A stretch of DNA of 64,000 nucleotides from contig NZ_JAAALA010000001.1 of the NCBI RefSeq assembly GCF_009905535.1, positions 186,001 through 250,000 on the forward strand, given 5' to 3'. The DNA is from Caulobacter sp. SLTY (GTDB taxonomy: Bacteria; Pseudomonadota; Alphaproteobacteria; Caulobacterales; Caulobacteraceae). Under the pieces are notes generated by a model, which was given only the letters and a program-made list of their open reading frames with translations, was not told the origin of the DNA and made no database searches. Shown here piece by piece: positions 18,888 through 27,675 of this stretch; position 1 is the first letter of the stretch, and every line of letters begins with the position of its first letter. Both the position numbers and the translations under genes were made by a program.

Positions 18888-19442
18888 TTACCCAGGGACG
18901 ATGCTGTCGTTGAGCGCCTGAACGCGGTCGACGAATGCAGCCCACTTTTTCCCAGGCTTCTTCTCGTTGAGCAGCAGTCGGGGGCACTGCTTGCCTGACC
19001 AGTGGTAGTGGGTCCGCAGCACGTCGCGCGGCTCGACCCCCATGTCGAAGGTCAGGCATGCCAGCAGCTTGACGGCCCGGTCGAACGCGGCGTCCTGGTC
19101 GCCATCGCTGTTCATGCAGACCTCGACACCGATGCTGGTGGCGTTGCCCTCCCTGGTCCCGGCATGCCAGCCGACTTCGTTCAACGGCAGGTGCCGATAG
19201 GTCTCCTTGTCGTCGACCGTGTAGTGCCAGGAAATCCAGACCTGCCTGTTGTTGTGCATGTAGTAGCCGGTCTCTCGGACGAACCGGGCATGGGCGGCCG
19301 CGCCGGCGCCGGCGTGGGTGTTGTCGGTGTTGTGGACGGTGATGAACATCGGCATCAGCGGCGTACCCGGTCGGTTGGGCCGCCCCGAGGCGATGTGGGC
19401 GATGGTCAGATTGAGTTGCTTGCCAAGTTCACTACGCAGCAT
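18888..19442 (-). CDS. Amidase_2-type N-acetylmuramoyl-L-alanine amidase without signal peptide
   Basis: A 184-residue protein of the T7 lysozyme/PGRP-like amidase fold. The likely zinc ligands are His in FITVHNTDNT, His in RTHYHWSGKQCP and the Cys of that motif; WHAGTREGNATSIGVEVCMN is the central strand typical of the family. Such enzymes cut the bond between muramic acid and the stem peptide. No signal peptide or membrane anchor is visible, as for phage endolysins needing a holin, and none is next to it. The codon mix looks less GC-rich than the neighbours. The ATG follows GGAGG by 6 nt. Confidence 0.8.
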   Translation of the reverse strand: MLRSELGKQLNLTIAHIASGRPNRPGTPLMPMFITVHNTDNTHAGAGAAAHARFVRETGYYMHNNRQVWISWHYTVDDKETYRHLPLNEVGWHAGTREGNATSIGVEVCMNSDGDQDAAFDRAVKLLACLTFDMGVEPRDVLRTHYHWSGKQCPRLLLNEKKPGKKWAAFVDRVQALNDSIVPG

Positions 19443-19516
19443 CGGAGCCTCCGTGGTTTGCACGCAGATTCCTCGATGGCCGCCCGCCGTTCCGTGATGG
19501 CGGTCACGCTGAGCCG

Positions 19517-19951
19517 CTACTCTCCGAAACCCTCTCCCGGCGTCAGGGGCGCAAGCCGGATCAACCGGCTGTCCGCGACGCCGGCGGTGCGGTGCTTGAC
19601 GATCTCCCGATAGGCAGGGTCGGTGACCATGGCCAGGAAGGCGCCGGCGTTCGGATATTCGGCGATGAAGGCCAGGTCCCAGCGCTCGTCGTTCGGCCCG
19701 GTGACCACGGCTTCCGGCCGGCCGGCCCAGATCTGTTTGCCGCCGACGCGCTGGAACACCTCGGCGCTCTCGCGGCCATAGGCGCGGTAGGCGTCGAGGC
19801 CGCTCATGCCCTTGCCGTGGTTGGGGTGATCGGCCGGATAGTCGGCCAGGGGTTTTACCCGGACTAAATTCAGCATCTGGATCGGCGTGTCGCGGGGCAG
19901 GGCCTTGAAGGCCTCGAACTGCGGGCGGGTTGGGTCGATGCTGCCGGTCAT
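19517..19951 (-). CDS. DUF1330 family protein
   Basis: A 144-residue soluble protein. The pattern TPIQMLNLVRVKPLADYP, YRAYGRESAEVFQRVGGKQIWAGRP and LAFIAEYPNAGAFLAMVTDP matches DUF1330/dimeric alpha-beta barrel proteins, in which the F/Y-P-N/S and TDP loops are conserved. These proteins resemble small monooxygenases or stress-related barrels; no activity is established. The ATG overlaps the stop of the upstream unknown gene in an ATGA, so it is the last gene of a three-gene operon with an ABC ATPase. Confidence 0.8.
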   Translation of the reverse strand: MTGSIDPTRPQFEAFKALPRDTPIQMLNLVRVKPLADYPADHPNHGKGMSGLDAYRAYGRESAEVFQRVGGKQIWAGRPEAVVTGPNDERWDLAFIAEYPNAGAFLAMVTDPAYREIVKHRTAGVADSRLIRLAPLTPGEGFGE

Positions 19952-20373
19952 GGTAAGTTTTCCTCCTTCACCCAGACCGTGCAGCGGGCGATCCAGAGTT
20001 CGAGTTCCTGGATCAGCGCCGGGTAGGACCGGGTCTCGAAATGATGGACCACCTCCGCGTCCGCGTCGAATGCGAACGGCACGTTCTTCATCCGACGGCC
20101 TTTCTCGGACCGTGGCCAGGGCTGGTAGATGATCGTGATGTGAAAGGCGCCTGCCGGATCGAACTCGGGCAGGAATTCGACGTCGATGTTGAACCGCGTA
20201 CCCCGGTTGGTGGCGTTGAACTGCGACGAGCCGCCGATGCCGGCCAGGTTCTCCGCCATGCCGACGTCAAGGGTGTTCCAGCCGATGGTCCAGCCGGAAG
20301 GGATGCGAAGGGGCTGCATGCCCCGATAGGCCGGGGAGTCCGGATAGCGGTCGGCGAACGGATCGGCGCCCAT
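19948..20373 (-). CDS. Protein of unknown function between ABC ATPase and DUF1330
   Basis: A 141-residue soluble protein that I do not recognise. It has no signal or membrane segment; the notable parts are LRIPSGWTIGWNTLD near the N-terminus, a beta-rich middle (FNIDVEFLPE, FHITIIYQPWP) and a helical end rich in E and W. The opening LRIPSGW-x-I-x-x-N pattern loosely recalls uncharacterised immunity-like proteins, but this is a weak memory. The start overlaps the ABC ATPase stop by 1 nt (TGATG) and the end overlaps the DUF1330 start by 4 nt, so translation is probably coupled. Confidence 0.7.
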   Translation of the reverse strand: MGADPFADRYPDSPAYRGMQPLRIPSGWTIGWNTLDVGMAENLAGIGGSSQFNATNRGTRFNIDVEFLPEFDPAGAFHITIIYQPWPRSEKGRRMKNVPFAFDADAEVVHHFETRSYPALIQELELWIARCTVWVKEENLP

Positions 20374-21332
20374 CAGTCCTTCGTCGGGTCCGCGCCGGGC
20401 GCGGCGTAGGTCAGGGACAGGAAGACGTCTTCCAGGTCCGGATCCTCGGTGGCGATGTCCTTGATGTGCAGGCCCTGGGCGCGCACGGCGGCCAAGACCT
20501 GTTCGACGCTGGACTCGCCGGTCTTGTAGGTCACCGCGAAAGCGCCGCCGGCGCGAAGCTTGGTCTCGAAGCCGCTCAGCGCGGGGGCGTTGTCGACCGG
20601 CTCGTCGGGGGTGACCACGACGTTGCGGGTGTCCAGCCGCTTGAGCAGGGTGTCGGTGGTCTCGCAGGCCACCACCTCGCCCCGGTTCACGATGGCGATC
20701 CTGTCGCAGAGCTCCTGGGCTTCTTCCAGATAGTGAGTGGTCAGCACGATGGTCACGCCCTGGCGGTTCAGCTCCAGCACATAGGCCCACAGCTGCTTGC
20801 GCAACTCGACATCGACCCCGGCGGTCGGCTCGTCGAGGATCAGCACCGGCGGGTTATGGACCATGGCCTTGGCCACCATCAGCCGCCGCTTCATCCCGCC
20901 CGACAGCTGCCGCACGTAGGCCTTCGCCTTGTCGGATAGGCCGAGCGCGGCCAGCAGCTCGGCGGTGCGGCGCTCCGATTTCTTGACGCCGTAGAGGCCA
21001 GCCTGGGTCTCCAGCGACTCCTCGGGCGTGAAGAAGACGTCGGCGGCCAGCTCCTGCGGCACCACCCCGATGGCGGCGCGGGCGTCGCGCGGACGTGCAT
21101 CGATATCGCGGTCCCAGATCTTCACGGTTCCGGCGGTCTTCTGGGTCAGGCCGGCCAGGATGTTGATGAAGGTCGACTTGCCCGCCCCGTTCGGCCCCAA
21201 AAGGCCAAAGATCGAGCCGCGCGGCACCTGCAGGTCGATGCCGTTCAGCGCCCGCTTCTCCGGCGTGGTCTTGGTGGCGGCGTAGGTCTTGAAGACCCCT
21301 TTGGCCTCGATGGCGTAGTCGGGCAGGTCCAT
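20373..21332 (-). CDS. ABC-2-type transporter ATP-binding protein, orphan
   Basis: A 319-residue ABC ATPase: Walker A GPNGAGKSTF, Q loop VVPQELAAD, signature LSGGMKRRL, Walker B LILDEPTAGVD and switch His in LTTHYLEEA. A C-terminal domain of about 85 residues (from about 235) follows, ending near DLEDVFLSLTY, as in NodI/DrrA/CcmA-like exporters. No permease gene is next to it; the genes after it in the operon are an unknown protein and a DUF1330 protein. It therefore either works with a permease encoded elsewhere or has taken another role. Confidence 0.85.
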   Translation of the reverse strand: MDLPDYAIEAKGVFKTYAATKTTPEKRALNGIDLQVPRGSIFGLLGPNGAGKSTFINILAGLTQKTAGTVKIWDRDIDARPRDARAAIGVVPQELAADVFFTPEESLETQAGLYGVKKSERRTAELLAALGLSDKAKAYVRQLSGGMKRRLMVAKAMVHNPPVLILDEPTAGVDVELRKQLWAYVLELNRQGVTIVLTTHYLEEAQELCDRIAIVNRGEVVACETTDTLLKRLDTRNVVVTPDEPVDNAPALSGFETKLRAGGAFAVTYKTGESSVEQVLAAVRAQGLHIKDIATEDPDLEDVFLSLTYAAPGADPTKD

Positions 21333-21462
21333 GGGTGTCCGATCAGGCAGAAACTAGTGACCCGGCGGCGAACAGATATTTCCACAGCCCCGGACCCGCT
21401 CTAGGTATGCTTCGCCGAGGCGCGCGCCAAGGCGCTGACGCGATTTTGCCCGAGACCGAGCC

Positions 21463-21735
21463 ATGGCCCCCAAAGCCCCCGCCACCCGCCCGACCAACAC
21501 GCCCAAGGCCGCGCCGGTCATGGCCGCGCCGGAAACGGTGACCGTGACCAGCCACCGGATCGCCTGCGACGGCGTCGGCGGGGCCCTGGGTCATCCGCGG
21601 GTGTGGCTGGAGATGGGCGCGGCCGGCTGGGTCGACTGCGGCTACTGCGACCGCCGCTTCGTGGCGGCGACCGGGCCGGGCGACGAGAACGAACGGCTGG
21701 CGCCGGGCGTCTATGAGGGCTCCGGCGGGCACTAG
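21463..21735 (+). CDS. zf-CHCC zinc-finger protein
   Basis: A 90-residue protein. After a disordered Pro/Ala-rich N-terminus of about 25 residues it carries [20 protein letters not shown] and the Cys pair [10 protein letters not shown]. Together Cys, His and the two Cys form the CHCC zinc site of the family that includes NDUFS6, the complex I assembly subunit. An early role in complex I is plausible but no nuo genes are here. Small stand-alone proteins of this type are general in Alphaproteobacteria. Confidence 0.85.
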   Translation: MAPKAPATRPTNTPKAAPVMAAPETVTVTSHRIACDGVGGALGHPRVWLEMGAAGWVDCGYCDRRFVAATGPGDENERLAPGVYEGSGGH

Positions 21736-21817
21736 GCCCGCACTGGTCACAGCCGAAAACCGCCAGCGGATGTCACGTCCGCCTCCTATGTATCGTCCAG
21801 CGAACAAGGAGCACGAC

Positions 21818-22615
21818 ATGTCCAAGGCCCAGACCTTCCACGACCTTCACGCCGGCCCGGACGTGCTGGTGCTGCCCAACGCCTGGGACGCGGCCAGCGC
21901 CGCCCTGATGGAGGACGCCGGGGCGAAGGCGGTGGCAACCTCCAGCGCCGCCGTAGCCTGGGCGCGGGGCTATGCCGATGGCGACCTGTTGCCGGTCCCG
22001 GTGCTGCTGGATGTGATCGGCGGCATCGCCCGGGTGATCAAGGTCCCGCTCACCGCCGACATCGAGGGCGGGTTTACGGACGACCGGGAAACCCTGACCC
22101 AGACGGTGGCCGCCGTGATCGGCGCCGGGGCGGTGGGGATCAACCTGGAGGACGGCGGCCGCGACCCGGAGCTTCACGCCCGCAAGATCGAGGCGGCCCG
22201 CGAGGCGGGCGCGCGGAGCGGGGTGGATGTCTTCGTCAACGCTCGGATCGACGTCTACCTGCGCGGTCTGGCCGAGGGCGAGGCGGCCTTGGCCGAGACC
22301 TTGCGCCGGGCGGAACTGTACCAGGCGGCCGGGGCCAGCGGGATCTTCGTGCCCGGTCCCATCGAAGAGGGCCTGATCGCCCAGCTGGCCGAGGGGATCA
22401 CCCTGCCGCTCAACATCATGGGCCGGGGCGGCGCGCCGAACGCGGCGCGGCTGAGCGCGCTGGGCGTGCGGCGTCTGAGTTCGGCGACGGGACCGTTCCG
22501 GGCGGCGTTCGGAGTCCTGAACCGCACCGTGGCGGAGTACCTGGCCAGCGGGGAGGCCAATGCCTTCGTCGAGGCCGGCCAGGGCCTGCCGGACCTCAAT
22601 AAGCGGTTTGGCTGA
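21818..22615 (+). CDS. Isocitrate lyase/PEP mutase family enzyme
   Basis: A 265-residue TIM-barrel enzyme. The segments VLPNAWDAASAALMEDAGA, PLTADIEGGF, AVGINLEDGGRD and VFVNARIDVYLRG are the Mg-binding and substrate-binding loops of the PEP mutase superfamily (ADIEGGF supplies Asp/Glu). It lacks the KKCGH of true isocitrate lyases and of methylisocitrate lyases, so it belongs to the 2-methylisocitrate lyase-like/oxaloacetate decarboxylase-like group of uncertain reaction. The ATG is preceded by AAGGAG. Confidence 0.85.
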   Translation: MSKAQTFHDLHAGPDVLVLPNAWDAASAALMEDAGAKAVATSSAAVAWARGYADGDLLPVPVLLDVIGGIARVIKVPLTADIEGGFTDDRETLTQTVAAVIGAGAVGINLEDGGRDPELHARKIEAAREAGARSGVDVFVNARIDVYLRGLAEGEAALAETLRRAELYQAAGASGIFVPGPIEEGLIAQLAEGITLPLNIMGRGGAPNAARLSALGVRRLSSATGPFRAAFGVLNRTVAEYLASGEANAFVEAGQGLPDLNKRFG

Positions 22616-22658
22616 GCTCTGCGGTGATTGTCCTCAGGCGCCGCCGGATGATGGTCGC

Positions 22659-23654
22659 CTACTTCGCCGCCTCATCAGCCAGGTTGAAGTCGATCGGAAG
22701 CTTGACCCTGGCCCCGACGACCGGGCGGCCCTTGTCGCTCCAGGGGTTCATCTGCATCAATTGGGCGATGGCCACGGCGGACGCGCCAAAGCCCATGTTC
22801 TCCGGCTTCTCACGCGCAACCTTGCAGTCGGTCAGCTTGCCGTCCTGCGCGACCAGGCAGTCGGCGACGCCCCGGCCTGACTTGACCCCAGCTTCGGCGG
22901 CCTTGGCTGGATAGACACTGATCACCTTCTCGGCGTCGATGGTGGTGATCCACCAGGGGTCCTTCACCGACGGGGTGCGGCCCTCGATGCTGGCCGGATT
23001 GAGAAAGTGGAAGCCGATCAGCACATCTGACCGGGCGTAGGTCTTGGCCTCCTCCGGCGTCAGCTTGACCTGGAAGCGGTCGACCAGGTTCCTGGCCGCC
23101 TTGCCGAAGCCCCCGTCGCTCTGCCGCACGACGTCACAGGCCTCCAGCTCGCCATCGGCCTTGAGCGAACAGCGCAGCACGGCCACGCCGTCCTCGCCAT
23201 CACGGCCCTCGGGCCAGGCAGCGGTCATCTCCGCGAAGCCGGGCGCGCGGCTGAAGACCGGCTGGTAGATCACGTATCGGGCCCCCTGAGAGGGGGAGGA
23301 GAAGGCAAAGCTGACGGTCATTTCGGCGCCGTCGACCGGCTTGCCGTTGACCTTGCCGGGATAGAACAGCGACCGCTCGGCCAGCCGGATCGCCGCCTCG
23401 CCGAAGCCCAGGCCCCAGGGGCCTTCCTGCAGGATCTCGCAGTCGCGGGCCCGACCATTAAGGCCGATCTTGCAGCTCATCTTGACCCTGCCGCTGATGC
23501 TGCGATCCGCCAGGCTGGCCGGATAGGCCTTGGCGACCTCCATGCCGCTCGGCTTTGCGCGCCAGTCCGGCGCCTCGACGATATCGGCCGGTCGCTGAGC
23601 CATGGCCGGCGTACCGACGAGCAGGGCGAGCGTCAGGATCGGGACAATCTTCAT
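22659..23654 (-). CDS. Secreted protein with three TonB_C-like repeats (second of a tandem pair)
   Basis: A 331-residue exported protein with a 19-residue signal peptide (IVPILTLALLVGTPAMA). Three repeats follow, each a beta-strand ending in a Cys and then D/A-C-x-V/I with a GFG turn: DCEILQEGPWGLGFGEAA, ACDVVRQSDGGFGKAA and DCKVAREKPENMGFGASA. This resembles the TonB C-terminal domain repeated three times, but the protein lacks the TonB N-terminal membrane anchor and proline spacer. Its role, perhaps periplasmic scaffolding, is unknown. It overlaps the upstream paralogue by 4 nt (ATGA). Confidence 0.8.
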   Translation of the reverse strand: MKIVPILTLALLVGTPAMAQRPADIVEAPDWRAKPSGMEVAKAYPASLADRSISGRVKMSCKIGLNGRARDCEILQEGPWGLGFGEAAIRLAERSLFYPGKVNGKPVDGAEMTVSFAFSSPSQGARYVIYQPVFSRAPGFAEMTAAWPEGRDGEDGVAVLRCSLKADGELEACDVVRQSDGGFGKAARNLVDRFQVKLTPEEAKTYARSDVLIGFHFLNPASIEGRTPSVKDPWWITTIDAEKVISVYPAKAAEAGVKSGRGVADCLVAQDGKLTDCKVAREKPENMGFGASAVAIAQLMQMNPWSDKGRPVVGARVKLPIDFNLADEAAK

Positions 23655-24697
23655 GGCTGGGCCTTGGCGGCCGGTTCGTCGGCCTGGTTGAAGTTGATCG
23701 GCAGGCGGATACGGGCGCCGTCGACCGGGCGGCCGGCATCGGTCCAGGGGTTCATCTGCATGACGCCGGCGATCGCCACGGCGGCTTTGCCGAAGCCGAG
23801 GTCGGCCGGCTTCTCGCGGGCCACCTTGCAGTCGGTCAGTTTGCCGTCTGCCGCAACCAGGCAGTCGGCGACGCCCTGGCCCGACTTGACCCCGGCGTCG
23901 GCGGCGATGTCGGGGTAGAGGGCCAGCACCCGGTCCTGCTTGATCTGCACGATCCAGCGCGGATCGGCGACCTTCCGCGCCTGGCCGGCGGGCGTGGCTG
24001 GGTTGAGGAAGTGGAAGCGGACGTTGACCAGCCCGTTCTTGACCTGGGCAGCGCTCTCGGGGGTCAGAAGCAGCTGAAAGCGGTTCACCAGCCCCATGGC
24101 GGCGTCGCCGAAGCCCGGCTGGGGGCCTTGGGCCAGCCGGCGGCAGTCCTTAAGATAGCCGGTCGACATGACCTTGCAGCGCAGGGTGACCGAGCCTTCC
24201 GGCAGATCACCGGCCGAGGACGGCCAGGCCGCGGCCATGTCGGCGAAGCTCGGAGCCTTGGCCCAGATGGGTTCCAGCAGGGCGGGCACGGTTGCCCCCG
24301 AGACCTTGTAGCCGTCTCCCATGAAGTTCAGCGGGATGCGCACCGTGGCGCCCGCTACCGGCGCCCCGTCGACGGTCTGCGGTTTCATCTGGAATGAGCC
24401 CGAAAGCATCAGGGCCGAGACGCCGAAGCCATAGCCCTCGGGAGTCTCGCTGACGACCGTACAGTCACTCATCGTGCCGGTAGCGGTCACAGTGCAGGAC
24501 AGCACTGCCTTGCCGCCGATGCCGGCCTTGGCGGCGCCGGCCGGCCAGACGGCGGTCACGTCTTCACCGCTGGGCTTTCGGATCCATTCGGGCTTGGTGA
24601 CCACCGGCTCGCGCTTCGTCGATTGGGCGGGCGGCGTCTGGGCCGACACAGACCCTGCAAAGGCGGCCAGAAGGCCCGCCATCATGACTCTACGCAC
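23651..24697 (-). CDS. Secreted protein with three TonB_C-like repeats (first of a tandem pair)
   Basis: A 348-residue paralogue of the following gene. The signal peptide is VRRVMMAGLLAAFAGSVSA, and the repeats carry DCTVVSETPEGYGFGVSA, DCRRLAQGPQPGFGDAA and DCKVAREKPADLGFGKAA. The last repeat is nearly the same in both proteins, including QGVADCLVAADGKLTDCKVA-type sequence, so the genes arose by duplication and diverged mainly in the first two repeats. The GTG at 24697 was chosen because GGAGGGG precedes it by 9 nt and the signal peptide then starts at once. Confidence 0.8.
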   Translation of the reverse strand: MRRVMMAGLLAAFAGSVSAQTPPAQSTKREPVVTKPEWIRKPSGEDVTAVWPAGAAKAGIGGKAVLSCTVTATGTMSDCTVVSETPEGYGFGVSALMLSGSFQMKPQTVDGAPVAGATVRIPLNFMGDGYKVSGATVPALLEPIWAKAPSFADMAAAWPSSAGDLPEGSVTLRCKVMSTGYLKDCRRLAQGPQPGFGDAAMGLVNRFQLLLTPESAAQVKNGLVNVRFHFLNPATPAGQARKVADPRWIVQIKQDRVLALYPDIAADAGVKSGQGVADCLVAADGKLTDCKVAREKPADLGFGKAAVAIAGVMQMNPWTDAGRPVDGARIRLPINFNQADEPAAKAQP

Positions 24698-24807
24698 GGT
24701 GATATCCCCCTCCGACACACCCCTAACCCGTGGCGCAACCTGCCAATTTCCACACCGCTTGCAAAGGGGCGCTGACGTCGCGCGCGGGGGTGACTATCTT
24801 GGCCGCC

Positions 24808-27675
24808 ATGACCGACACCACCGCCGACGCCGACCACCGCCACCTGACCCAGGACGGCCCGCCGATCCGGCTCTATCTGGTCGACGCCTCGGCCTACATC
24901 TTCCGGGCCTATCACGCCTTGCCGCCGCTGACCCGCAAGAGCGACGGCCTGCCGGTGGGGGCGGTCAGCGGCTACTGCAACATGCTGTTCAAGCTGTTGC
25001 GGGACACCAAGGAGGACGCGCCGACCCATTTCGCGGCGGTGTTCGACCATTCGGAGAAGACCTTCCGCAACGACATGTACGACCAGTACAAGGCCCACCG
25101 GCCGCCGCCGCCGGAGGACTTGATCCCGCAGTTCGCCCTGGTCAGGGACGCCACCCGGGCGTTCGGCGTGCCCTGTATCGAGCTGCCCGGCTACGAGGCC
25201 GACGACCTGATCGCCGCCTATGCCTGCAAGGTGCGGGACCTGGGGGGCGAGACGATCATCGTTTCCTCCGACAAGGACCTGATGCAGCTGGTCGGCGACG
25301 GGGTGACCATGCTGGACACCATGAAGAACGTCCGCATCGGGCCGGACCAGGTGGTCGAGAAGTTCGGGGTGACCCCGGACAAGGTGGTCGATGTCCAGGC
25401 CCTGTGCGGCGACAGCGTCGATAACGTGCCGGGGGCGCCGGGGATCGGCGTCAAGACCGCCGCCCTGCTGATCAACGAATACGGCGACCTGGACACGCTG
25501 TTGGAGCGGGCCGGTGAAGTCAAACAGGAGAAGCGGCGCCAGACGCTGATCGATTTCGCGGACCAGATCCGGCTGTCCCGCGCCTTGGTGCGGCTGGATT
25601 GCGACACCCCCCTGCCCGAGGCGATTGATGACCTGACGGTGCGCGATCCGGACAAGGACGCTTTGGCCGGCTTTCTGGCGGACATGGGGTTCAACACCCT
25701 GCTGCGCCGCATCGGGGCGGCGGCCGACGGGACCGGACCGGCGCCGACCCCGCTGCCGACCTTCGCCGGGACGCCGAGCGAGAGCGAGCCGGCGCCGGCC
25801 ACGCCGGAAGATCCGGTCATTGAGATCGACGTCACCAAGTACGAATGCGTCAAGGACCTGGAGACGCTCGATCGTTGGATCGCCGAGGCCTACGAGGTCG
25901 GCGTCATTGCGTTCGACACCGAGACCGACGCCCTCGGCTCCGCCACCGCCGGCCTCTGCGGCGTGTCCCTGGCCACCGCGCCGGGCCGCGCCTGCTACAT
26001 CCCCCTGACCCACGAGGCCCAGGGCGGCGATCTGTTGACCCAGGCCGCGCCGGTCGAGGGCCAGATCGACAAGGCCACGGCCCTGGCGCGCCTGAAACCC
26101 CTGCTGGAATCGCCTGCCGTTTTGAAGGTGGCCCAGAACGCCAAGTACGACATCGCGGTGATGGCGCTGCGCGGGATCAACGTGGCGCCGATCGATGACA
26201 CCATGCTGATCTCGTACGTCCTGGAGGCGGGGCTGCATAACCACGGCATGGACGAGCTTTCCGAGCTGTGGCTCGGCCATAAGCCGATCCCGTTCAAGCA
26301 GGTGGCCGGAACCGGCAAGGCCCAGATCAGCTTCAAGCATGTGCAGCTGAACGAGGCGACCTGCTATGCCGCCGAGGACGCAGACGTTACCTTGCGGCTA
26401 TGGCGCAAGCTGAAGCCGCGCCTGGCCCGCGAGGGCCTGCTGAGCGTCTATGAGACCCTGGAGCGGCCCCTGCCGCCGGTCATCGCGGCCATGGAAAACG
26501 CCGGGATCAAGGTCGACACCAACGAGCTGCGCCGGCTGTCCCACGATTTCTCCCTGCGCATGGCCGAGTTCGAGGCAAAGGCCCATCAGGTGCTGGGCCG
26601 GCCGTTCAACCTGGGCAGTCCCAAGCAGATCGGCGAGGTGCTGTTCGGAGAGCTGGGCCTGGAGGGCGGCAAGAAGACCGCCACGGGCCAGTGGGCCACC
26701 GACGTGGACGTGCTGGAGCGGCTGGCGAACCAGGGCGCGGAGTTGCCCCGCCTGATCCTCGACTGGCGCCAGCTGTCGAAGCTCAAGGGCACCTATACCG
26801 ACAACCTGATCTCGGCCATCTCGGAGAAGACGGGCCGGGTCCACACCGCCTATGCCCTGGCCTCGACCACCACCGGGCGGCTGTCGTCCTCGGACCCCAA
26901 CCTGCAGAACATCCCGATCCGCACCGAGGAAGGCCGCAAGATTCGAAAGGCCTTCATCGCCGAGCCGGGCCATGTGCTGATCAGCGCCGACTACAGCCAG
27001 ATCGAGCTGCGCCTGCTGGCCCATGTCGGCGACATCCCGCAGCTGAAGCGGGCCTTCACCGAGGGTCTCGACATCCACGCCATGACCGCGTCCGAGATGT
27101 TCGACACGCCCATCGAGGGCATGCCGTCGGAAATCCGCCGCCGGGCCAAGGCGATCAACTTCGGGATCGTCTATGGCATCAGCGCCTTCGGCCTGGCCAA
27201 CCAGCTGTCGATCCCGCAGGGCGAGGCGGCCGACTACATCAAGACCTACTTCGCCCGCTTCCCCGGCATCGGCGACTACATGGAGGAGATGCGCAGCCAG
27301 GTCCGCCAGTACGGCTATGTCCGCACCATCTTCGGCCGCAAGATCAACATCCCCGACATCAACGGCAAGAGCGTCGGCCAGCGTCAGTTCGCCGAGCGGG
27401 CGGCGATCAACGCCCCGCTGCAGGGGGCCGCGGCCGACATCATCCGCCGAGCCATGGCGCGGATGCCGGACGCGCTGAAGGACGCCGGGCTGTCATCACG
27501 GATGCTGCTGCAGGTGCACGATGAACTGGTGTTCGAGGCGCGGGAGGAAGAGGCCGAGGCGACCATCGCCGTGGCCCGCCGGATCATGCAGACCGCCCAC
27601 GAGCCGGCGGTGGAGATCAGTGTGCCGCTGGTCGTCGAGGCCCGCGCCGCCGCCAACTGGGACGAGGCGCACTAA
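24808..27675 (+). CDS. polA: DNA polymerase I
   Basis: A 955-residue enzyme with all three activities. The 5' nuclease domain (about 20-310) begins LYLVDASAYIFRAYHAL and includes YEADDLIAAYA and the helix-hairpin-helix. The 3'-5' exonuclease domain (about 355-560) keeps its acidic residues: Asp and Glu in FDTETD, Asp in NAKYDIAVM and Asp in AAEDADVTLRLW, so proofreading is likely intact. The polymerase has motif A SADYSQIELRLLAH, motif B RRRAKAINFGIVYG and motif C LLQVHDELVFEA. It joins Okazaki fragments and repairs DNA. The ATG at 24808 gives the usual start; 4 nt overlap with the convergent phosphatase gene. Confidence 0.96.
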   Translation: MTDTTADADHRHLTQDGPPIRLYLVDASAYIFRAYHALPPLTRKSDGLPVGAVSGYCNMLFKLLRDTKEDAPTHFAAVFDHSEKTFRNDMYDQYKAHRPPPPEDLIPQFALVRDATRAFGVPCIELPGYEADDLIAAYACKVRDLGGETIIVSSDKDLMQLVGDGVTMLDTMKNVRIGPDQVVEKFGVTPDKVVDVQALCGDSVDNVPGAPGIGVKTAALLINEYGDLDTLLERAGEVKQEKRRQTLIDFADQIRLSRALVRLDCDTPLPEAIDDLTVRDPDKDALAGFLADMGFNTLLRRIGAAADGTGPAPTPLPTFAGTPSESEPAPATPEDPVIEIDVTKYECVKDLETLDRWIAEAYEVGVIAFDTETDALGSATAGLCGVSLATAPGRACYIPLTHEAQGGDLLTQAAPVEGQIDKATALARLKPLLESPAVLKVAQNAKYDIAVMALRGINVAPIDDTMLISYVLEAGLHNHGMDELSELWLGHKPIPFKQVAGTGKAQISFKHVQLNEATCYAAEDADVTLRLWRKLKPRLAREGLLSVYETLERPLPPVIAAMENAGIKVDTNELRRLSHDFSLRMAEFEAKAHQVLGRPFNLGSPKQIGEVLFGELGLEGGKKTATGQWATDVDVLERLANQGAELPRLILDWRQLSKLKGTYTDNLISAISEKTGRVHTAYALASTTTGRLSSSDPNLQNIPIRTEEGRKIRKAFIAEPGHVLISADYSQIELRLLAHVGDIPQLKRAFTEGLDIHAMTASEMFDTPIEGMPSEIRRRAKAINFGIVYGISAFGLANQLSIPQGEAADYIKTYFARFPGIGDYMEEMRSQVRQYGYVRTIFGRKINIPDINGKSVGQRQFAERAAINAPLQGAAADIIRRAMARMPDALKDAGLSSRMLLQVHDELVFEAREEEAEATIAVARRIMQTAHEPAVEISVPLVVEARAAANWDEAH

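Noticed and set aside
18888..19442. Prophage remnant
   Set aside because: Only one amidase gene is phage-like; no integrase, structural gene or attachment repeat is visible around it.
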